NCBI GenBank assembly: GCA_033064195.1
Contig: JARBJD010000213.1
Coordinates: forward strand, 62,001 to 126,000
Source: Blattamonas nauphoetae
Taxonomy: Eukaryota; Preaxostyla; Oxymonadida
Reading direction: 5' to 3'
Length of the DNA: 64,000 bases
In this document: in pieces, positions 52,846 to 64,000 of the stretch
Layout of the letters: each line of letters opens with the position of its first letter
Position numbering within the stretch: the first letter of the stretch is position 1
Translations under genes and position numbers: made by a program
Notes under the pieces: model-generated
Told to the model about the DNA's origin: nothing
The model's input: only the letters and a program-made list of their open reading frames with translations
The model's database searches: none

Positions 52846-55002
52846 TTGCCCTCCTTACCAAACTCAATAAGGATGACCCATCCCAACCTCTCCTCCATGC
52901 ACTCAATCATTCTGAAAAATTCCCGGAAGTTAGAAGAAGAGTAGAACATGAATTTAATGGTTTATTTCTCTTTTTTGTCTCTCATAGGTTTGCAGCTGGA
53001 CACTCCGCGTTGATAGAGTCCCTGGGCACTCTCTACACGGTTCTTGGCCAACATGAGAAGGTGTTGTTGCTTCAGGCCGTATGCCCCCACGTCACCTTCA
53101 GGCGGTTAAATGCGTCAGGGTTCCGAGTGACGCAGGGGGCATACTCTCACGCCAAGGCTCGACGAGGCGGAAGAGAGCAACTTGTCCTCCCTCGTCGACA
53201 AGGTCCCCCTCCTTCAAAACAGGTATTCTTTCAACATTTGTTTATTTTATAAGCACATTGACATCATGGCCAACCAACAGGCGCGTGAGTTCCTTGAAGA
53301 AAATTCCACGCCATCCTGTGAAACACAAGTCCGGCAGAGAGCATCAAAACAGAAGCAACGTGCTTTAAATGGTTTGCCCCTTTTCACTCCTCATCTTTAA
53401 CAGATGACATCTTCAGAATCCCCGTTCATGGGCATGACGACGACGACACAGACAGTCTCTCCGAATTCTCCGACGCCGAAATAATGGCAGAACCTTCCTC
53501 CCCGGACCTATTCCACAACTTTGTCTCGCCTGATGTCCTTTCTGTTGCCCTTGGTGGGCACACTCAATCACCGTCGTCCCAAGCCTTTCACCAAAATGTC
53601 GTGTCCCCTACTGTCCTCAACCTTACTATTCAGAACCCTCATCCCACTCCTCCCCTCATTCAACCACCTGAGCCCAGACTCATACAGACAACAAAAAAAG
53701 AATTGTACAATCAGATGAGAGCACAGAATCTGATTACTTGTTCATATTCAACCTTCACGAAACAAACCAAACACCTCAAGAGGGCAAAGCGTCGGACGGA
53801 CGTCTGTCAATATTGTGAAGCGGGCAAGAAGTTAGAAAGAAAGAAACAAACCTATGAAGCCCAAGGCCGTGAATTGACTGATGGAGAGTTGGCAGACTTA
53901 AATCTCTATCATCAACATAAAGCATCCGTCGCGCAACAAAGACAGTTCTACCATGATACAATCGAAAGTCTCGACGATCATTCGGTACTCTTCCTTATGG
54001 ATTTTAAGGAGAACTGGAAGCTCCCCATAGCCAACACACAAATTGGACGGGAGTTCTACGAATCAACACAATGCTCACACCTTTGTATCATAGCGTACAC
54101 CAAAGTCTCTGGTCAGCTGGTCAAACATTATTACAACTTTCTCTCACCTATTCTCTCACACGATGCCAGGTTTGTTGTTGAATGCCTCAAGCCCCTGATG
54201 CAGAATGACTTGTTTCGACAGAAACGAAACGTTCACATATTCACCGATTCCGGTCCCCACTTTCGCAACAAGCATCTATTGGGTTTTGCCTTCCATCCCA
54301 ACAATCCCACCACAAGGCGCAAAGGCATAAAAGTCTCGTTCTTCTCCGAGTGTCATGGGAAGAACGAGTGCGACTCGGAGTTTGGATTATGTACGCGATT
54401 GGTTCGCGATCATCTTGGGGACCGACGATTAGAATCGACAGATCAGCTGCTCGAATTCTTCAATCACACTGTGAACCGCAACATCATTGACGAGAACCAT
54501 CTCTTTGTAAGGTTTGATCCTGTTCATTTGCATGATCCCTTTCTTCAGACATACACCAAGTCCAGACACAGAGTTGTTTTTCACCGTGACACTCAAGTCA
54601 CTGAAGGAGTGCCTCACTTATGAACGCCGCGATGGGGATATCTTTGGGGCATACGTTGGACAACAGGCCGTAGGATGTAGCATGAAGAGGAAGGTCCTCT
54701 CAAAGACACACGAAGTCTGGGCTGGGGAACGCGTCACATTCGAACGCCCAGCACAAGACCAGACCGTGCGGTTCTCCCAGTCCTTTGCCCGCACCACCCG
54801 AAATAGAGCAGGTGTTCTTAATTCTCTTAATTTGGCCTCTTCATTACCCACTTCACCAACTACTCCAACCGTTCCACATCACCACATCTCACTCAGTCTC
54901 ACGTCACCTAACACTTCAATTGTTTCTCCACGTCGGCTCACCGAGGACTCATTGACCAATATGGTCATTGACGAGGCTAGACGATGGCCTTCCTGTACTT
55001 GA
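52780..55002 (+). CDS. DDE transposase-like gene of an unassigned superfamily, spliced and possibly whole
   Basis: Exons fit in frame across introns 52960..52995, 53223..53280, 53372..53403 and, less certainly, a 25-bp intron 54573..54597. Order of segments: a helical N-terminus (HSALIESLGTLYTVLGQHEK), an acidic linker, KHLKRAKRRTDVCQYCEAGK (C-x2-C finger-like), then the core: SVLFLMDFKENWKLPI (first Asp), LSPILSHDARFVVECLKPLM, VHIFTDSGPHFRNKHLL (second Asp) and FFSECHGKNECDSEFGLCTR (HGK...D..FG). These blocks match a widespread but poorly named group of eukaryotic DDE transposase-like proteins. A Ser/Thr-Pro tail follows. The first exon has no clear ATG. A decayed sister copy lies at 31.8 kb, which supports mobility. 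If the 25-bp intron is wrong, there is one frameshift near 54,580. Confidence 0.6.
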
Positions 55003-55052
55003 GGTCGCGCCTCAGGTACTTGCAGGTCCTGGGCCCAGCCATCGTTTCCCAG
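54978..55052. other. Stem-loop overlapping the end of the transposase-like gene
   Basis: ACGATGGC near 54982 pairs with GCCATCGT near 55045, and inside it TACTTGAGG pairs with CCTCAGGTA around a TCGCG loop. The hairpin spans the stop codon of the preceding gene. It could be an element terminus, a 3' processing signal or chance. Confidence 0.4.
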
Positions 55053-55852
55053 CGATTGTGGTGAGACAGTTGAGTGGGAGGTGGAGGCTGCTGTGAGGTG
55101 GAGGTGTGTGTGGAGTGGTCTACTCCTGATTTTAGTTTGAAACAACCCAATTGGTGAAAAATGATCAGAAAAACTGAGAAATCGTTGAAATGGACAAGAA
55201 ACCTTAATAGATCCTTTTCATCTCTCTTATTGTTGACTTCACTCATATTGACGAAAAATGTGTTGGTGAAACTTCATAGATTCAAAATTTAGTACAAAAC
55301 AGTGACGCTCATCAAGATTGACGTCAATTGGCCTGTTAAGCTGTGTCCAGTCGAGGTGGCAATGTCCAGTCCAATGTCCAGTCTCCTATTTAGGAGCCGA
55401 GGGAGTTCAAAAAACCGGGCAATGGGTGAAATCCAAGTCATTGCAACAAAATGACTCGAAACTACAAGGGAAGGTGTTCTGTGGGCAGATTAGAGATATT
55501 TCAGCAGATTGAGGTCAATTGTGTCCGGAGAACTTTATTATCGGATGGAAATGGGATGATCATTCCAAACCACATCCTTTTCTCCGCGAATTATCAATTC
55601 TACAAACATATTCTTGCAGCAATGATCTCAAAGATGGAATAATTGACACAAGGCAAAACAGTGTGATTAGTGACGAATTAAGTGAAAAGAAGACAAAAGA
55701 TACGGCAGCCGACCTTCAGCTTGTTGTGATTCTTCTGAATTTCCTTCGACGATTGGCTCAGTCTATTTTAGGGCTGGTTGAGATCTTACAAACATCAACA
55801 GCGCGTCTATGTATGACCAAAAAAGAGGAGGTGAGACCGTTAACAAGTGTGA
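55053..55852. other. Region without a recognised gene
   Basis: Several frames of 60-114 codons without domains. Nothing else recognised. Confidence 0.35.
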
Positions 55853-56449
55853 TCATGATTTAGTGGGAGTTCTTGAGGAAAGCGATTGTGAAGAATTCCC
55901 GGTTGAAGAAGCTGTGTTCAACGACGTTGACTTCGTTGGAGCATTGTCGTGTGGGGGGAAATGTTGAATTCTGGAGGTTAAGGAGAAAAAGAGAAGAAGG
56001 ATCAATGTGGAGAATGTGAAAGAGTATGAAGAACGGAGATATCTCTTGAGAGGACAATGAAGATGAGATGAAATTTCTGGGAATTCATTCTGACAAACCT
56101 TGTATCGATGATAAATTCTTCTCTTCCATTGTTTTCGTAAAGTATTTCATTGTCCTGAATTTTCGGTTCTTCTTTCTTCTCGACTTGTTTTGTTGATTCC
56201 TTATTTTCTTCACCGATTGATTCGGCCATCGTTTGATCAGTTAGAGTTACAACAAGTGCAACAGTGTGTTCTTGTTCAATCTTGTTCTGGCTGGGTTCTG
56301 GAGACTTCACTTCCTTTGGAATCACAACTGTCTTCGAATCTTTCTTCTCAACATCTGATTCCATATTCCTAGCTACCATCTCCTCTGATTCTTGCCTCTT
56401 CGCCTCGGCCTGTTTCGCGATCTGTTCAAATCTCCCCTTAACTCCCGAT
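55853..56449 (-). CDS. Hypothetical charged host protein, last two exons
   Basis: Exons 56099..56449 and 55853..55970 join in phase through a 128-bp GT-AG intron. The protein starts (in this part) SGVKGRFEQIAKQAEAKRQE, then a Glu/Lys-rich, probably unstructured stretch (NKIEQEHTVALVVTLTDQTM; KQVEKKEEPKIQDNEIL), and ends in a Ser/Thr-rich tail (NTASSTGNSSQSLSSRTPTK). The VKGRFEQIAKQ start resembles a helix found in some actin-associated proteins, which is too weak for an assignment. The 5' exon must lie in the 200 bp before the next gene's stop and is not resolved. Confidence 0.5.
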
Positions 56450-56650
56450 CTATATGTCGAATGTGAAGATATGAATGAGGAGGGTCAAATACGATGAAAA
56501 AATGTCAAAAAAATGAATAAGCAAGAGATGCAAACCGATGGCAACAGATCTCCCATCCTAGTGCATATTGGGGAACAATATGCCCGTCGTCTTGGAGGTT
56601 CCCTTTGAAAATACTCTGAGTCCATTTTCTACCAATTCGATGACAGTTGT

Positions 56651-56730
56651 TCATTTCTTCTCAGAGGAGAAGACGTACGACAGTTCGATCGTGTTGACTT
56701 TTCGCTTGTGGATGAATGAGCACACTGTTC
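56651..56730 (-). CDS. Last exon of another unidentified host gene
   Basis: After an acceptor CTCTTGCAG the minus strand reads 26 codons (CSFIHKRKVNTIELSYVFSS) to a TGA at 56651. The splice site and clean end suggest a terminal exon; upstream exons of this gene are not recognised in 56731-57370. Confidence 0.35.
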
Positions 56731-57385
56731 CTGCAAGAGATGGAGAGAAAAAGTGAAGGAAGTGGCTAGAAATTGAAAATAAAGAGAGAAAACACTATCA
56801 ACGGCGACTCAAACTGTTCTGAGTTTGGTCACATCCAGGGGCAGCAAAATGCAGAGATGAAGGCACTACCTCGCTCAAACAAAGTGATGAGGTCTAAGAC
56901 TAATCAAAAAAGTGAGAGATGGGTGGTAATATCACACCAACATCGAAATGGAGACGCAACAGTGACCCTTTATAGATGTCGATTGGACATCCAGGACTGG
57001 ATGTCCAATCGGACAGTCCATTTTTGCCGACTCTTTGAAAACTTCAAAAACGGTATGCACTAATTGAGAAGACATCAGAACAAAAGTATCAGCGAAATGT
57101 CCAATGACATCCAATGACGTCCAATGGTGGGTGGATCAAGCAACTCGTCACTCGAAGAAGAGTATCATCGGATTCTCACCATTTCGCTGATTTTTAACAG
57201 ACTATTCTCATTTTCAAGTGAAAGGAAACAAATATATGGAATGAGAGTAAAATGAACAGGATCAAAATTGAATATCCAATCGAAGTCAATTGTCCAGTCC
57301 AACGCTGGCACCGTCCAATCCAATTAACATGCCAAGACGTCAAAAAGTCAGATGCAGGTTGATAGTTGGAGTGGTGAGAGAAGAG
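56731..57385. other. Region without a recognised gene, with short local repeats
   Basis: Contains an inverted pair ATTGGACATCCAG / CTGGATGTCCAAT around 56982-57010 and the short direct repeats CCAATGACATCCAATGACGTCCAATG at about 57100-57125. Otherwise nothing is recognised. Confidence 0.45.
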
Positions 57386-57480
57386 AGATCGTTAGGAGGG
57401 GAGGGGGGAGATCGTGAGGAGGGGAGTGGGGGAGAACGTGAGGAGGGGAGTGGGGGAGATCGTGAGGAGGGGAGTGGGGG
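57386..57480. repeat. Minisatellite A, 24-bp unit, about 3.5 copies
   Basis: Unit AGATCGTGAGGAGGGGAGTG plus GGGG; copies begin at 57409, 57433 and 57457. The multiple of three keeps an open frame of EEGSGG(D/E)R repeats on the plus strand. Confidence 0.88.
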
Positions 57481-57902
57481 CGGTCGGCTGGCTGGAGTGA
57501 GGGAAGTCGGCTGGCCTGAGTGAGGGAGGTCGGCTGGCTGGAGTGAGGGAAGTCGGCTGGCCTGAGTGAGGGAGGTCGGCTGGCTGGAGTGAGGGAAGTC
57601 GGCTGGCCTGAGTGAGGGAGGTCGGCTGGCTGGAGTGAGGGAAGTCGGCTGGCCTGAGTGAGGGAAGTTGGCTGGCCTGAGTGAGGGAAGTCGGCTGGCT
57701 GGAGTGAGGGAAGTCGGCTGGCTGGAGTGAGGGAAGTCGGCTGGCCTGAGTGAGGGAAGTCGACTGGCTGGAGTGAGGGAAGTCGGCTGGCTGGAGTGAG
57801 GGAGGTCGGCTGGCTGGAGTGAGGGAAGTCGGCTGGCTGGAGTGAGGGAGGTCGGCTGGCTGGAGTGAGGGAGGTCGGCTGGCTGGAGTGAGGGAAGTCG
57901 GC
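57481..57902. repeat. Minisatellite B, 23-bp unit, about 18 copies
   Basis: Unit GTCGGCTGGCTGGAGTGAGG plus GAA, with CTGGCTGGAG / CTGGCCTGAG and GAA/GAG variants that partly alternate. The 23-bp length does not preserve frame. It follows minisatellite A directly. Confidence 0.93.
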
Positions 57903-58205
57903 TTGCTTGAGTGGAGGGAGGTGGGTGGCTTGCTTGAGTGGAGGGAGACGGGTGGCTTGCTTGAGTGGAGGGAGACGGGCGGCTAGCTTGAGTGGAGGGA
58001 GACGGGTGGCTTGCTTGAGTGGAGGGAGTCGGGTGGCTTGCTTGAGTGGAGGGAGGCGGGTGGCTTGCTTGAATGGAGGGAGGCGGGTGGCCAGCTTGAG
58101 TGGAGGGAGGCGGGTGGCTTGCTTGAGTGGAGGGAGGCGGGCGGCTTGCTTGAGTGGAGGGAGGCGGGCGGCTAGCTTGAGTGGAGGGAGACGGGCGGCT
58201 GTATG
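57903..58205. repeat. Minisatellite C, 27-bp unit, about 11 copies
   Basis: Unit GCTTGCTTGAGTGGAGGGAG plus GCGGGTG, with GCTAGCTTG, GACGGG and similar variants. Nine codons per unit, giving an open frame of ACLSGGRRV repeats over 100 codons that I treat as non-genic. Confidence 0.93.
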
Positions 58206-58390
58206 GTAGGGGGAGAGTCGGTTGGCGTGAGTTGGGGGAGGGTCGCGTGGCCTGGTTGGCGAGGGTCGAGAGAGATGGGTACGACGGAAAACGAGTTGGA
58301 AGTGGCTTAAAGCTCAGAGTTCCTCTAAATTACTCCTTAAACAACAACGTGAGGCCGGAGGAGTATCGGTGGCACGATTTTCGGATGTTC

Positions 58391-58810
58391 GCGCCATCCT
58401 GCATTGTTCTGTTCGTCTTCGCGCCATCCTGCAATGTTCTGTTCATCTTCGCGCCATCTTGCATTGTTCTGTTCGTCTTCGCGCCATCCTGCATTGTTCT
58501 GTTCATCTTCGCGCCATCCTGCATTGTTCTGTTCATCTTCGCGCCATCCTGCATTGTTCTGTTCGTCTTCGCGCCATCCTGCAATGTTCTGCTCATCTTC
58601 GCGCCATCCTGCAATGTTCTGTTCATCTTCGCGCCATCCTGCAATGTTCTGTTCATCTTCGCGCCATCCTGCATTGTTCTGTTCGTCTTCGCGCCATCTT
58701 GCATTGTTCTGCTCGTCTTCGCGCCATCCTGCAATGTTCTGTTCGTCTTCGCGCCATCCTGCATTGTTCTGTTCATCTTCGCGCCATCCTGCATTGCTCT
58801 GTTCATCTTC
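58391..58810. repeat. Minisatellite D, 30-bp unit, 14 copies
   Basis: Exactly 14 contiguous units of GCGCCATCCTGCATTGTTCT plus GTTCATCTTC (with T/A, A/G and C/T variants). Ten codons per unit keep three frames open at once (FAPSCIVLFI, RAILHCSVHL and, on the minus strand, MQDGAKMNRT). Units differ at only two or three positions. Confidence 0.95.
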
Positions 58811-61800
58811 TTACCTTCCAGCAAGGTAATGTCCAAAACCTAACCATATCGTGCATCAGAATTGATGTTCGAGTGTTCGCTTCAAATTACTTTCCAAACT
58901 TTTGTCAGTCAATCCTTTTCCTCTCATGTCTAAATTTTATCGCCTTCTCTGTGAGTGTAACGTCTTTTCATATCTGAAAAAACATTCTGATGTACTACCA
59001 ACATCGAACAACTTGGGCTGGCACTTCGATAGACTGGAGGAGTCCGATATTGTTTAGTTGGAGTTGACTGTATTGTTGGCATTGATTTCTGCATAAGATT
59101 GTGTACAGAGGAGATTTCTTAGTATGAGTGTGATCATGGAAATTCCTACGTGATGCGTGAGTAGAAAATGTGTTTTAGACAGATCGCACCCATTAATTGA
59201 ATCAAAACGTTCAGATCGGATCGAAATGAATAATCAGTTACTGGATCATTCCTGCTGGGCGGTCTAAGACACCGGGAATGTCGCGTCCTTCTCCTGCATC
59301 TGACGATCAACCTGTCCAGTCACGCCGGGCAGGGTTCGGTTGAACACATCTTCAGCCAGCGTTGTCTCATCACAGTTCGAAGTGTCTGTCCCATTCCGCT
59401 CGTTAAATAGAATCATGGTGTATCGAGGCCTCACCCTCCAAAACTTTCTCCTACGGATTTGGGAAACAGACGTGAAGTTTGTTTATGTCGGCCCGGTTCT
59501 CAGTGAAGAACGGTTGGAGACTGGCAGGCGATTCCATATCCTTTGCAAGATCACCGAGAGCGCGTTGTTTGTCCTTCTCCAGAGGAAGAGCATCCTTTTT
59601 CAGCTCGACAAGCGAGTGGAGGAGGGTGGCCAGCGTACGGGGAGAGAGGCGTCCATCGCCCATTATTGGTGTGTTTGAAGGAAAGTGTTCAGGAGAGAGA
59701 TGTCTGTTAAACCATGCAGGGGGTGGATGAGTTCAGAGGCCACTCGGGAGACAGGCTGCTCGAATGGGAGGTTAAGAGCTGATGCTGGTTGAAATGGGTT
59801 TGGTTTTGGAGATTAACCTTTCGGCATGATGAATGGTTTTAGGATAGTGAAGAAATATTCCCTCGAGGGATGTTGAGGGGGCCAGGAAGAGAGTGTGAAA
59901 TTCGATCAGGTTGGGATGTATCTGAATCAGTGTTGTAGTTTCAGCGCTCATCGTTGGTCACGAAGCAAACTTGTAAGAACTCAACACTCCCTTTTCCAAC
60001 CTGCGAAAGAGTGCCGAGGAGCGTATGAAGATTTATCGAGGGTAATTTCATAGATGACTGAAAAAGCGATGGATCAACGAGGCGAAGGTTCGGTTCGCAA
60101 ATACTTTGAAAGGGAAAGGACCGAATAAGATCTACGGCATATTTCCATGTAAGTAGTCGAGAGTACGTATAAGAACGTCTCCAGGAGGTGAGAAGTTGTG
60201 CAGTGCAAATGGGAAGATAAGGAATGAATGAATGAAAGTAGGCAGGATTGTTGACGATTGTCCTCACCAAAGAAACGAGCGGATTTGTCTCGATTGGACG
60301 TGAACGGGTTGAAACCAGTGTAATCTATCGAAATCATCAGAACGGTGAAGATAAGACGAAAAAAGATGTTTCAGAAGTCAGTTGTGGCGAAAAGTGAGAT
60401 ATAGGTAGAGTGTTGAAGGAGGGGTGTCGCTGAGGATGACATGCAAGTGATTCTGATGGACTAGTGGAGAGGTGATCAAGATCATGGCTGTGACTGTGAT
60501 AAAGCAAACTTGATGTGTAACGATGTGGAGATGTCGAATACAATGATTCGTTTTGAGTCGGATTAATCCAGCCATGATGGTTGAGACAGTCTGTTAAGCT
60601 ATGAAAAGGAAGAAGGATGGCGAGACGAAGAAATGTGAGATGAGTGACATTGGTGAACAAAAGACGGGTGAATAATTGGTAATAAGAAAACAGATAGCTA
60701 AATTTAAACACCTTATTCATTATCCCAAAGCGAGAATAGGTGAGTTTGAGCAGAACTACCCATGACCTGTTTTTTGCTCTTTGTCGTATTATTTTACGCG
60801 TCCTTTTCAAATCAGATCATCTATATTTGGCATCTAAAACAAGATTGTCGAATTGTTAACCCAGATACTGACCTACTCTAAGTTTTCAGCTTCAAAAGAT
60901 TGACAGGTGCAATATTAAAAGATGTCTCGAAGGGACCAGTCTCAGAACGAGATTTCTCCATTTGTATCAAGCATATGTGAAGATTCCAAGCGCATCCTAT
61001 TCTGAGTGCAAAACACCGAAGGAAATAAAGTCGAATACTCAATCCCCTCAACCACAGTCAAGAATTTATCCAAAACCAAGAAAGGACATTATATTGCCAC
61101 ATAGACACTAATTGTCTCACCGTCACTATATACTTCTTCCCCTCGCAATTCCCCCATCTTGCCGAAAACCACCACTCGAAATCCTCAGAACGAGCTAACC
61201 ACCAACCATTCGGTTGCCAACGGACAGTTTATCGTTCAGCTTCTGTCCCATGCAGATTCACAATCCGAAGATCACATTGAAACACTCAGTGAATGGACTG
61301 AAACAAAACGTCACTCCTTCCAGCAGCTCAGTCTTCTCTCAGAGGCGGATGATATCGAAGAGTCGCCAGACGCATCGTACCTCTCCACTATCCACTGGAC
61401 AGTGTGACAATCGAACAGGCCATCGTCGCTCTGCTGATGAAGATGAAAGTGGGACCATCCCAAGCCCATATCCAGTCACACTCTTCAACAACTCGCCTTT
61501 TATTGAAGACAGATTCAAGAAGAAGTCTGAACAACACCTCCCACCACCTGTTTTGCCTCTGAAGGAACAGAAGATCAGCAATCATGTTATGTGCGATTCA
61601 TATCAACTTTGGCTTTGAATGTCATGGTAAACATCTTTCGGCTCTCCAAGATTAGAATATGGCTTAGACCACCAAATGGTCCAATTCGCCATCCCATCGC
61701 GTCAATCTTAAATCCGACTTCTTCTTTTGCACCGATTCCCAGACTTGCTCCAAAATGGTAGAAATCCCTGCAGACTTTCGAGTCCACTTCCGAACACGAA

Positions 61801-62730
61801 TCAGTGAACAATAAACTCAACGAAACCTATCAACCACCTGTTCTGATCTTCATCATCGAAATCGTCGCTGTCGCTCGGCCTTTCACGACAGAATGGTTCA
61901 AATATCACACACTTATCGAATAAAAAAATGTAGCTGAATGTCAGACCTTGGATTTTCCCGATATTGAAGTTTCCACACATTCCAGGAGATACGATTGGGC
62001 CGATCAATTCACCTCTTCATTCGTGATCATAACAATAGTATTTCACGCATCATTTCTTCAGAAACTTAAGTTCCAATGGTTTTGTACAATATGATGGTGA
62101 ATTGAGTCTGAGAACAAGAACGATGTGGGACATCGATCCGGACCGAAGATTTTTATGACTTCAAAAATTGTCACCCAAATGTTAGTACATAGGTGATTGT
62201 TTGTTCGATTCTTCCGCCAAGTGGACACGTCAGGATTCATATCTGTTGAGTCGTTCACTGTTCCTCTCTGTGAGAGTTTACTTGTTTCCAGCCATCCCAT
62301 GATTTCACTTCGCATTTCCGTGCAAAAATCAAAGAGAGGTACAATTTGTAATTTTCGAGTTCAGTCTGAATTATTTCATTTCGACTTTGATTAATTTATG
62401 CCGATTTTGAATTCTCTAAGTTCGACTTTGAACTATTCGGACTGTAATAAGAAGCCGACGCGCCAGTGGAGGCCTTGATGTCACTCAGTTCCTCCCTGTA
62501 GAGACCGTTTCTTCAACTGAACCTCCAGAATTTGCCTCTTCCTGGAATAAATACACCCAAAGCAAACCACCTAACATTCCCCCATACCTCTACAGATCGA
62601 TTATCTCACTGGTGATATTTTCCTAAACGGTATCTCCACACTGTTTTTCTCGCAATACACATGGATCGCTGCTGCTGACCTGACATTCCAGAACAAAATC
62701 GTCATCGATCCGGCTCCTAAGCTCCGATTG
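58811..62730. other. Long region without a firmly recognised gene
   Basis: Frames up to 157 codons occur on both strands. Minus-strand frames at 61587..61820 (CRDFYHFGASLGIGAKEEVG) and 61801..62007 (MCGNFNIGKIQGLTFSYIFL) read like fragments of a host protein, possibly adjacent exons, but no domain is clear. A minus frame at 59451..59663 (RLSPRTLATLLHSLVELKKD) is helical. The rest holds nothing I recognise. Confidence 0.35.
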
Positions 62731-62733
62731 GAT

Positions 62734-63265
62734 CTACTCAAAATCAATTATTTGTTCAGGAGTATGGCAATCATTGTTCCTTCCGATCGGAAAATTGTGT
62801 TCAACAGCGAAGTTCACATCAATCTCCTTGAATTGATAAAAGCGTTTTCTGACCCCATATCGAGGAAATGCATTTCTGAGTTGAGACGACATACTTTCGA
62901 TATGATTCGTGCAAGCTCCAGTTGTAGGATCGACGAAATTTCGCTTGTGGCATACAGTTTGATGCCCGTATCCCAGTGTCGCCGCCACTTCACCCGACAT
63001 AGACGCCGTCATAAATTCCTTCCACGCAACTGGTCTAAGGTATCTCACCCAAGAGACATTCAAAAACTGCTTTCGGGAATCAATCATTCCAGCAATCGAC
63101 AACAAACGAAACGTCTCGACTCCTCCCCTCTCCCACGTTCTGTTTCTCCTTGTCGACGCCCCACATCATAAACACCCTGAAGGATAAAGAAGTGTCAAAG
63201 ACAACCTGATTGACATAGTGTTCATCCCTCCAAACACATACAGGTTCATTCAGCCTGTTGATCAA
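62734..63265 (-). pseudogene. Merlin / IS1595 (ISXO2-like) transposase relic
   Basis: The minus-strand frame ending at 62734 contains ATLGYGHQTVCHKRNFVDPT then TGACTNHIESMSSQLRNAFP. The GY.H..V.H..FVDP.TGA.TN.IES arrangement is the C-terminal half of the ISXO2-like DDE domain, known in eukaryotes as Merlin, including the last acidic residue in TNHIES. An upstream piece (FVVDCWND) may be the decayed second catalytic Asp region, in another frame. The usual W after IES is replaced and the N-terminus is missing, so it is a relic. Confidence 0.65.
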
Positions 63266-64000
63266 AGTGCCAATGCCACGTTCAGTTTTACATAATTCAT
63301 TCGTTCAGGCCACCAACTCAACACTCTCTCATTGGACCATTCAACATTCTTTCCGAGTCTGTTGGTTGAACCCTTTCAACCAAGATATTGTCCTCAACAG
63401 GGTTCCAGACAGCCCTCCAGCCTTTGTGAATCTCCAACCAAACCAACAGCACCTTATCAACCCCAATCTTGACTCCCTCTTCCACCCAGCATCCGACAAT
63501 CTCGATGACATGAACATGCACTGACGACTAAATGTCCTCACAATAAGATTCGTATTCATCATGCACTCTCTCGTCTGTGTTCGTTCGTCTGTTTGGAATA
63601 GGAGAAGGTTAAAAAGTCAATGTGAAAAAAAAATAGTGCAGAAATTATCAAATTGACAACTGGCCTGAAAGACAACATAAATTTGAATATCTACTCTTTT
63701 CAATAAGTGTGAGGTGTTTGGAAATTTCAAAAATTGCTCGGAAGAGCCTAAATATGAAGAATGTGAATAATCAAACGATAAAACCCAATATTGAGAAAAA
63801 AATGTGAAAATAATTGTGTGTCAAAAGTGAACGATCGGAAAAACGATGAAGGGCGCCTCCGAACGTTTTGAAGTGCAAGATCGTCGTTAGACGACGAAAG
63901 CTGACCTGAAAATGTTTATGGAGAAATTGCACACATGATTTTTGAAAAGCGGAGAAATTCGATCAAATCATGGTGGGTCGGATCAAACTTTTTTTAAAAG
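63266..64000. other. Region without a recognised gene
   Basis: One 88-codon plus frame (63258..63524) without a domain, then A/T-rich sequence with no long frames to the window edge. Confidence 0.4.

Noticed and set aside
58391-58810. CRISPR-like array of 30-bp repeats
   Set aside because: The repeats are contiguous without unique spacers and the genome is eukaryotic; it is a minisatellite.
57907-58836. Long open frames made of 9- and 10-residue repeats (plus and minus strands)
   Set aside because: They follow directly from tandem repeats with unit lengths divisible by three and are open in several frames at once; nothing beyond the repeat supports a protein.
1-64000. Alternative genetic code with TAA/TAG read as Gln
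   Set aside because: The hydrolase and AGC kinase end at TAA exactly where the conserved domain or motif ends, and Gln is encoded by CAA/CAG throughout.

Overview
This is a eukaryotic nuclear window, most likely from a flagellated, intron-rich protist. Host genes are dense, are split by many short introns (about 25 to 150 bp; two well-supported ones are 34 and 35 bp) and use the standard stop codons. One gene is a cilia/flagella CFAP97 homologue. The mix of short introns, small host genes, an intact-looking Polinton and many DNA-transposon families would fit an oxymonad-type (Preaxostyla) flagellate, but that placement is inference.

Left arm, 1-12.2 kb, is ordinary host sequence: a Rab-type GTPase first exon (minus), a low-confidence proline/serine-rich ORF (plus), an ABHD-type alpha/beta hydrolase (minus), a HEAT-like unknown protein in strongly purine-biased DNA (minus), a WH1-like proline-rich protein (minus), a multi-pass membrane protein (plus), an AGC-family kinase whose nine exons join into a 522-residue frame (minus), and the CFAP97 homologue (minus). 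The two last gene models close exactly in frame when the visible splice sites are used.

Centre, 13.3-31.4 kb, is one Polinton/Maverick of about 18.1 kb bounded by nearly identical terminal inverted repeats of about 1.6 kb. It carries a protein-primed DNA polymerase B region, a retroviral-type integrase region, an A32/FtsK-like packaging ATPase, two consecutive paralogous capsid-like genes, two small amphipathic MAPG-start proteins and several unassigned small genes. Most start codons sit just downstream of a shared T-rich box. The near identity of the terminal repeats makes it a young copy, but the polymerase and integrase regions look broken (about four breaks in all).

Right arm, 31.4-64 kb, is a graveyard and building site of DNA transposons and broken host genes: two members (one decayed, one apparently spliced and long) of an unassigned DDE transposase family, a mariner relic apparently split by a pogo-like relic, a MULE relic, a fold-back element with 337-bp arms, a Tc1 element with an open 331-residue transposase sitting inside a decayed SNF1/CAMK-like kinase, two opposed pieces of an ABCC transporter, a Merlin/IS1595-type relic, and four adjacent minisatellites with 24-, 23-, 27- and 30-bp units. 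Between them lie a few host-like exons of unknown function and long stretches in which I recognise nothing.
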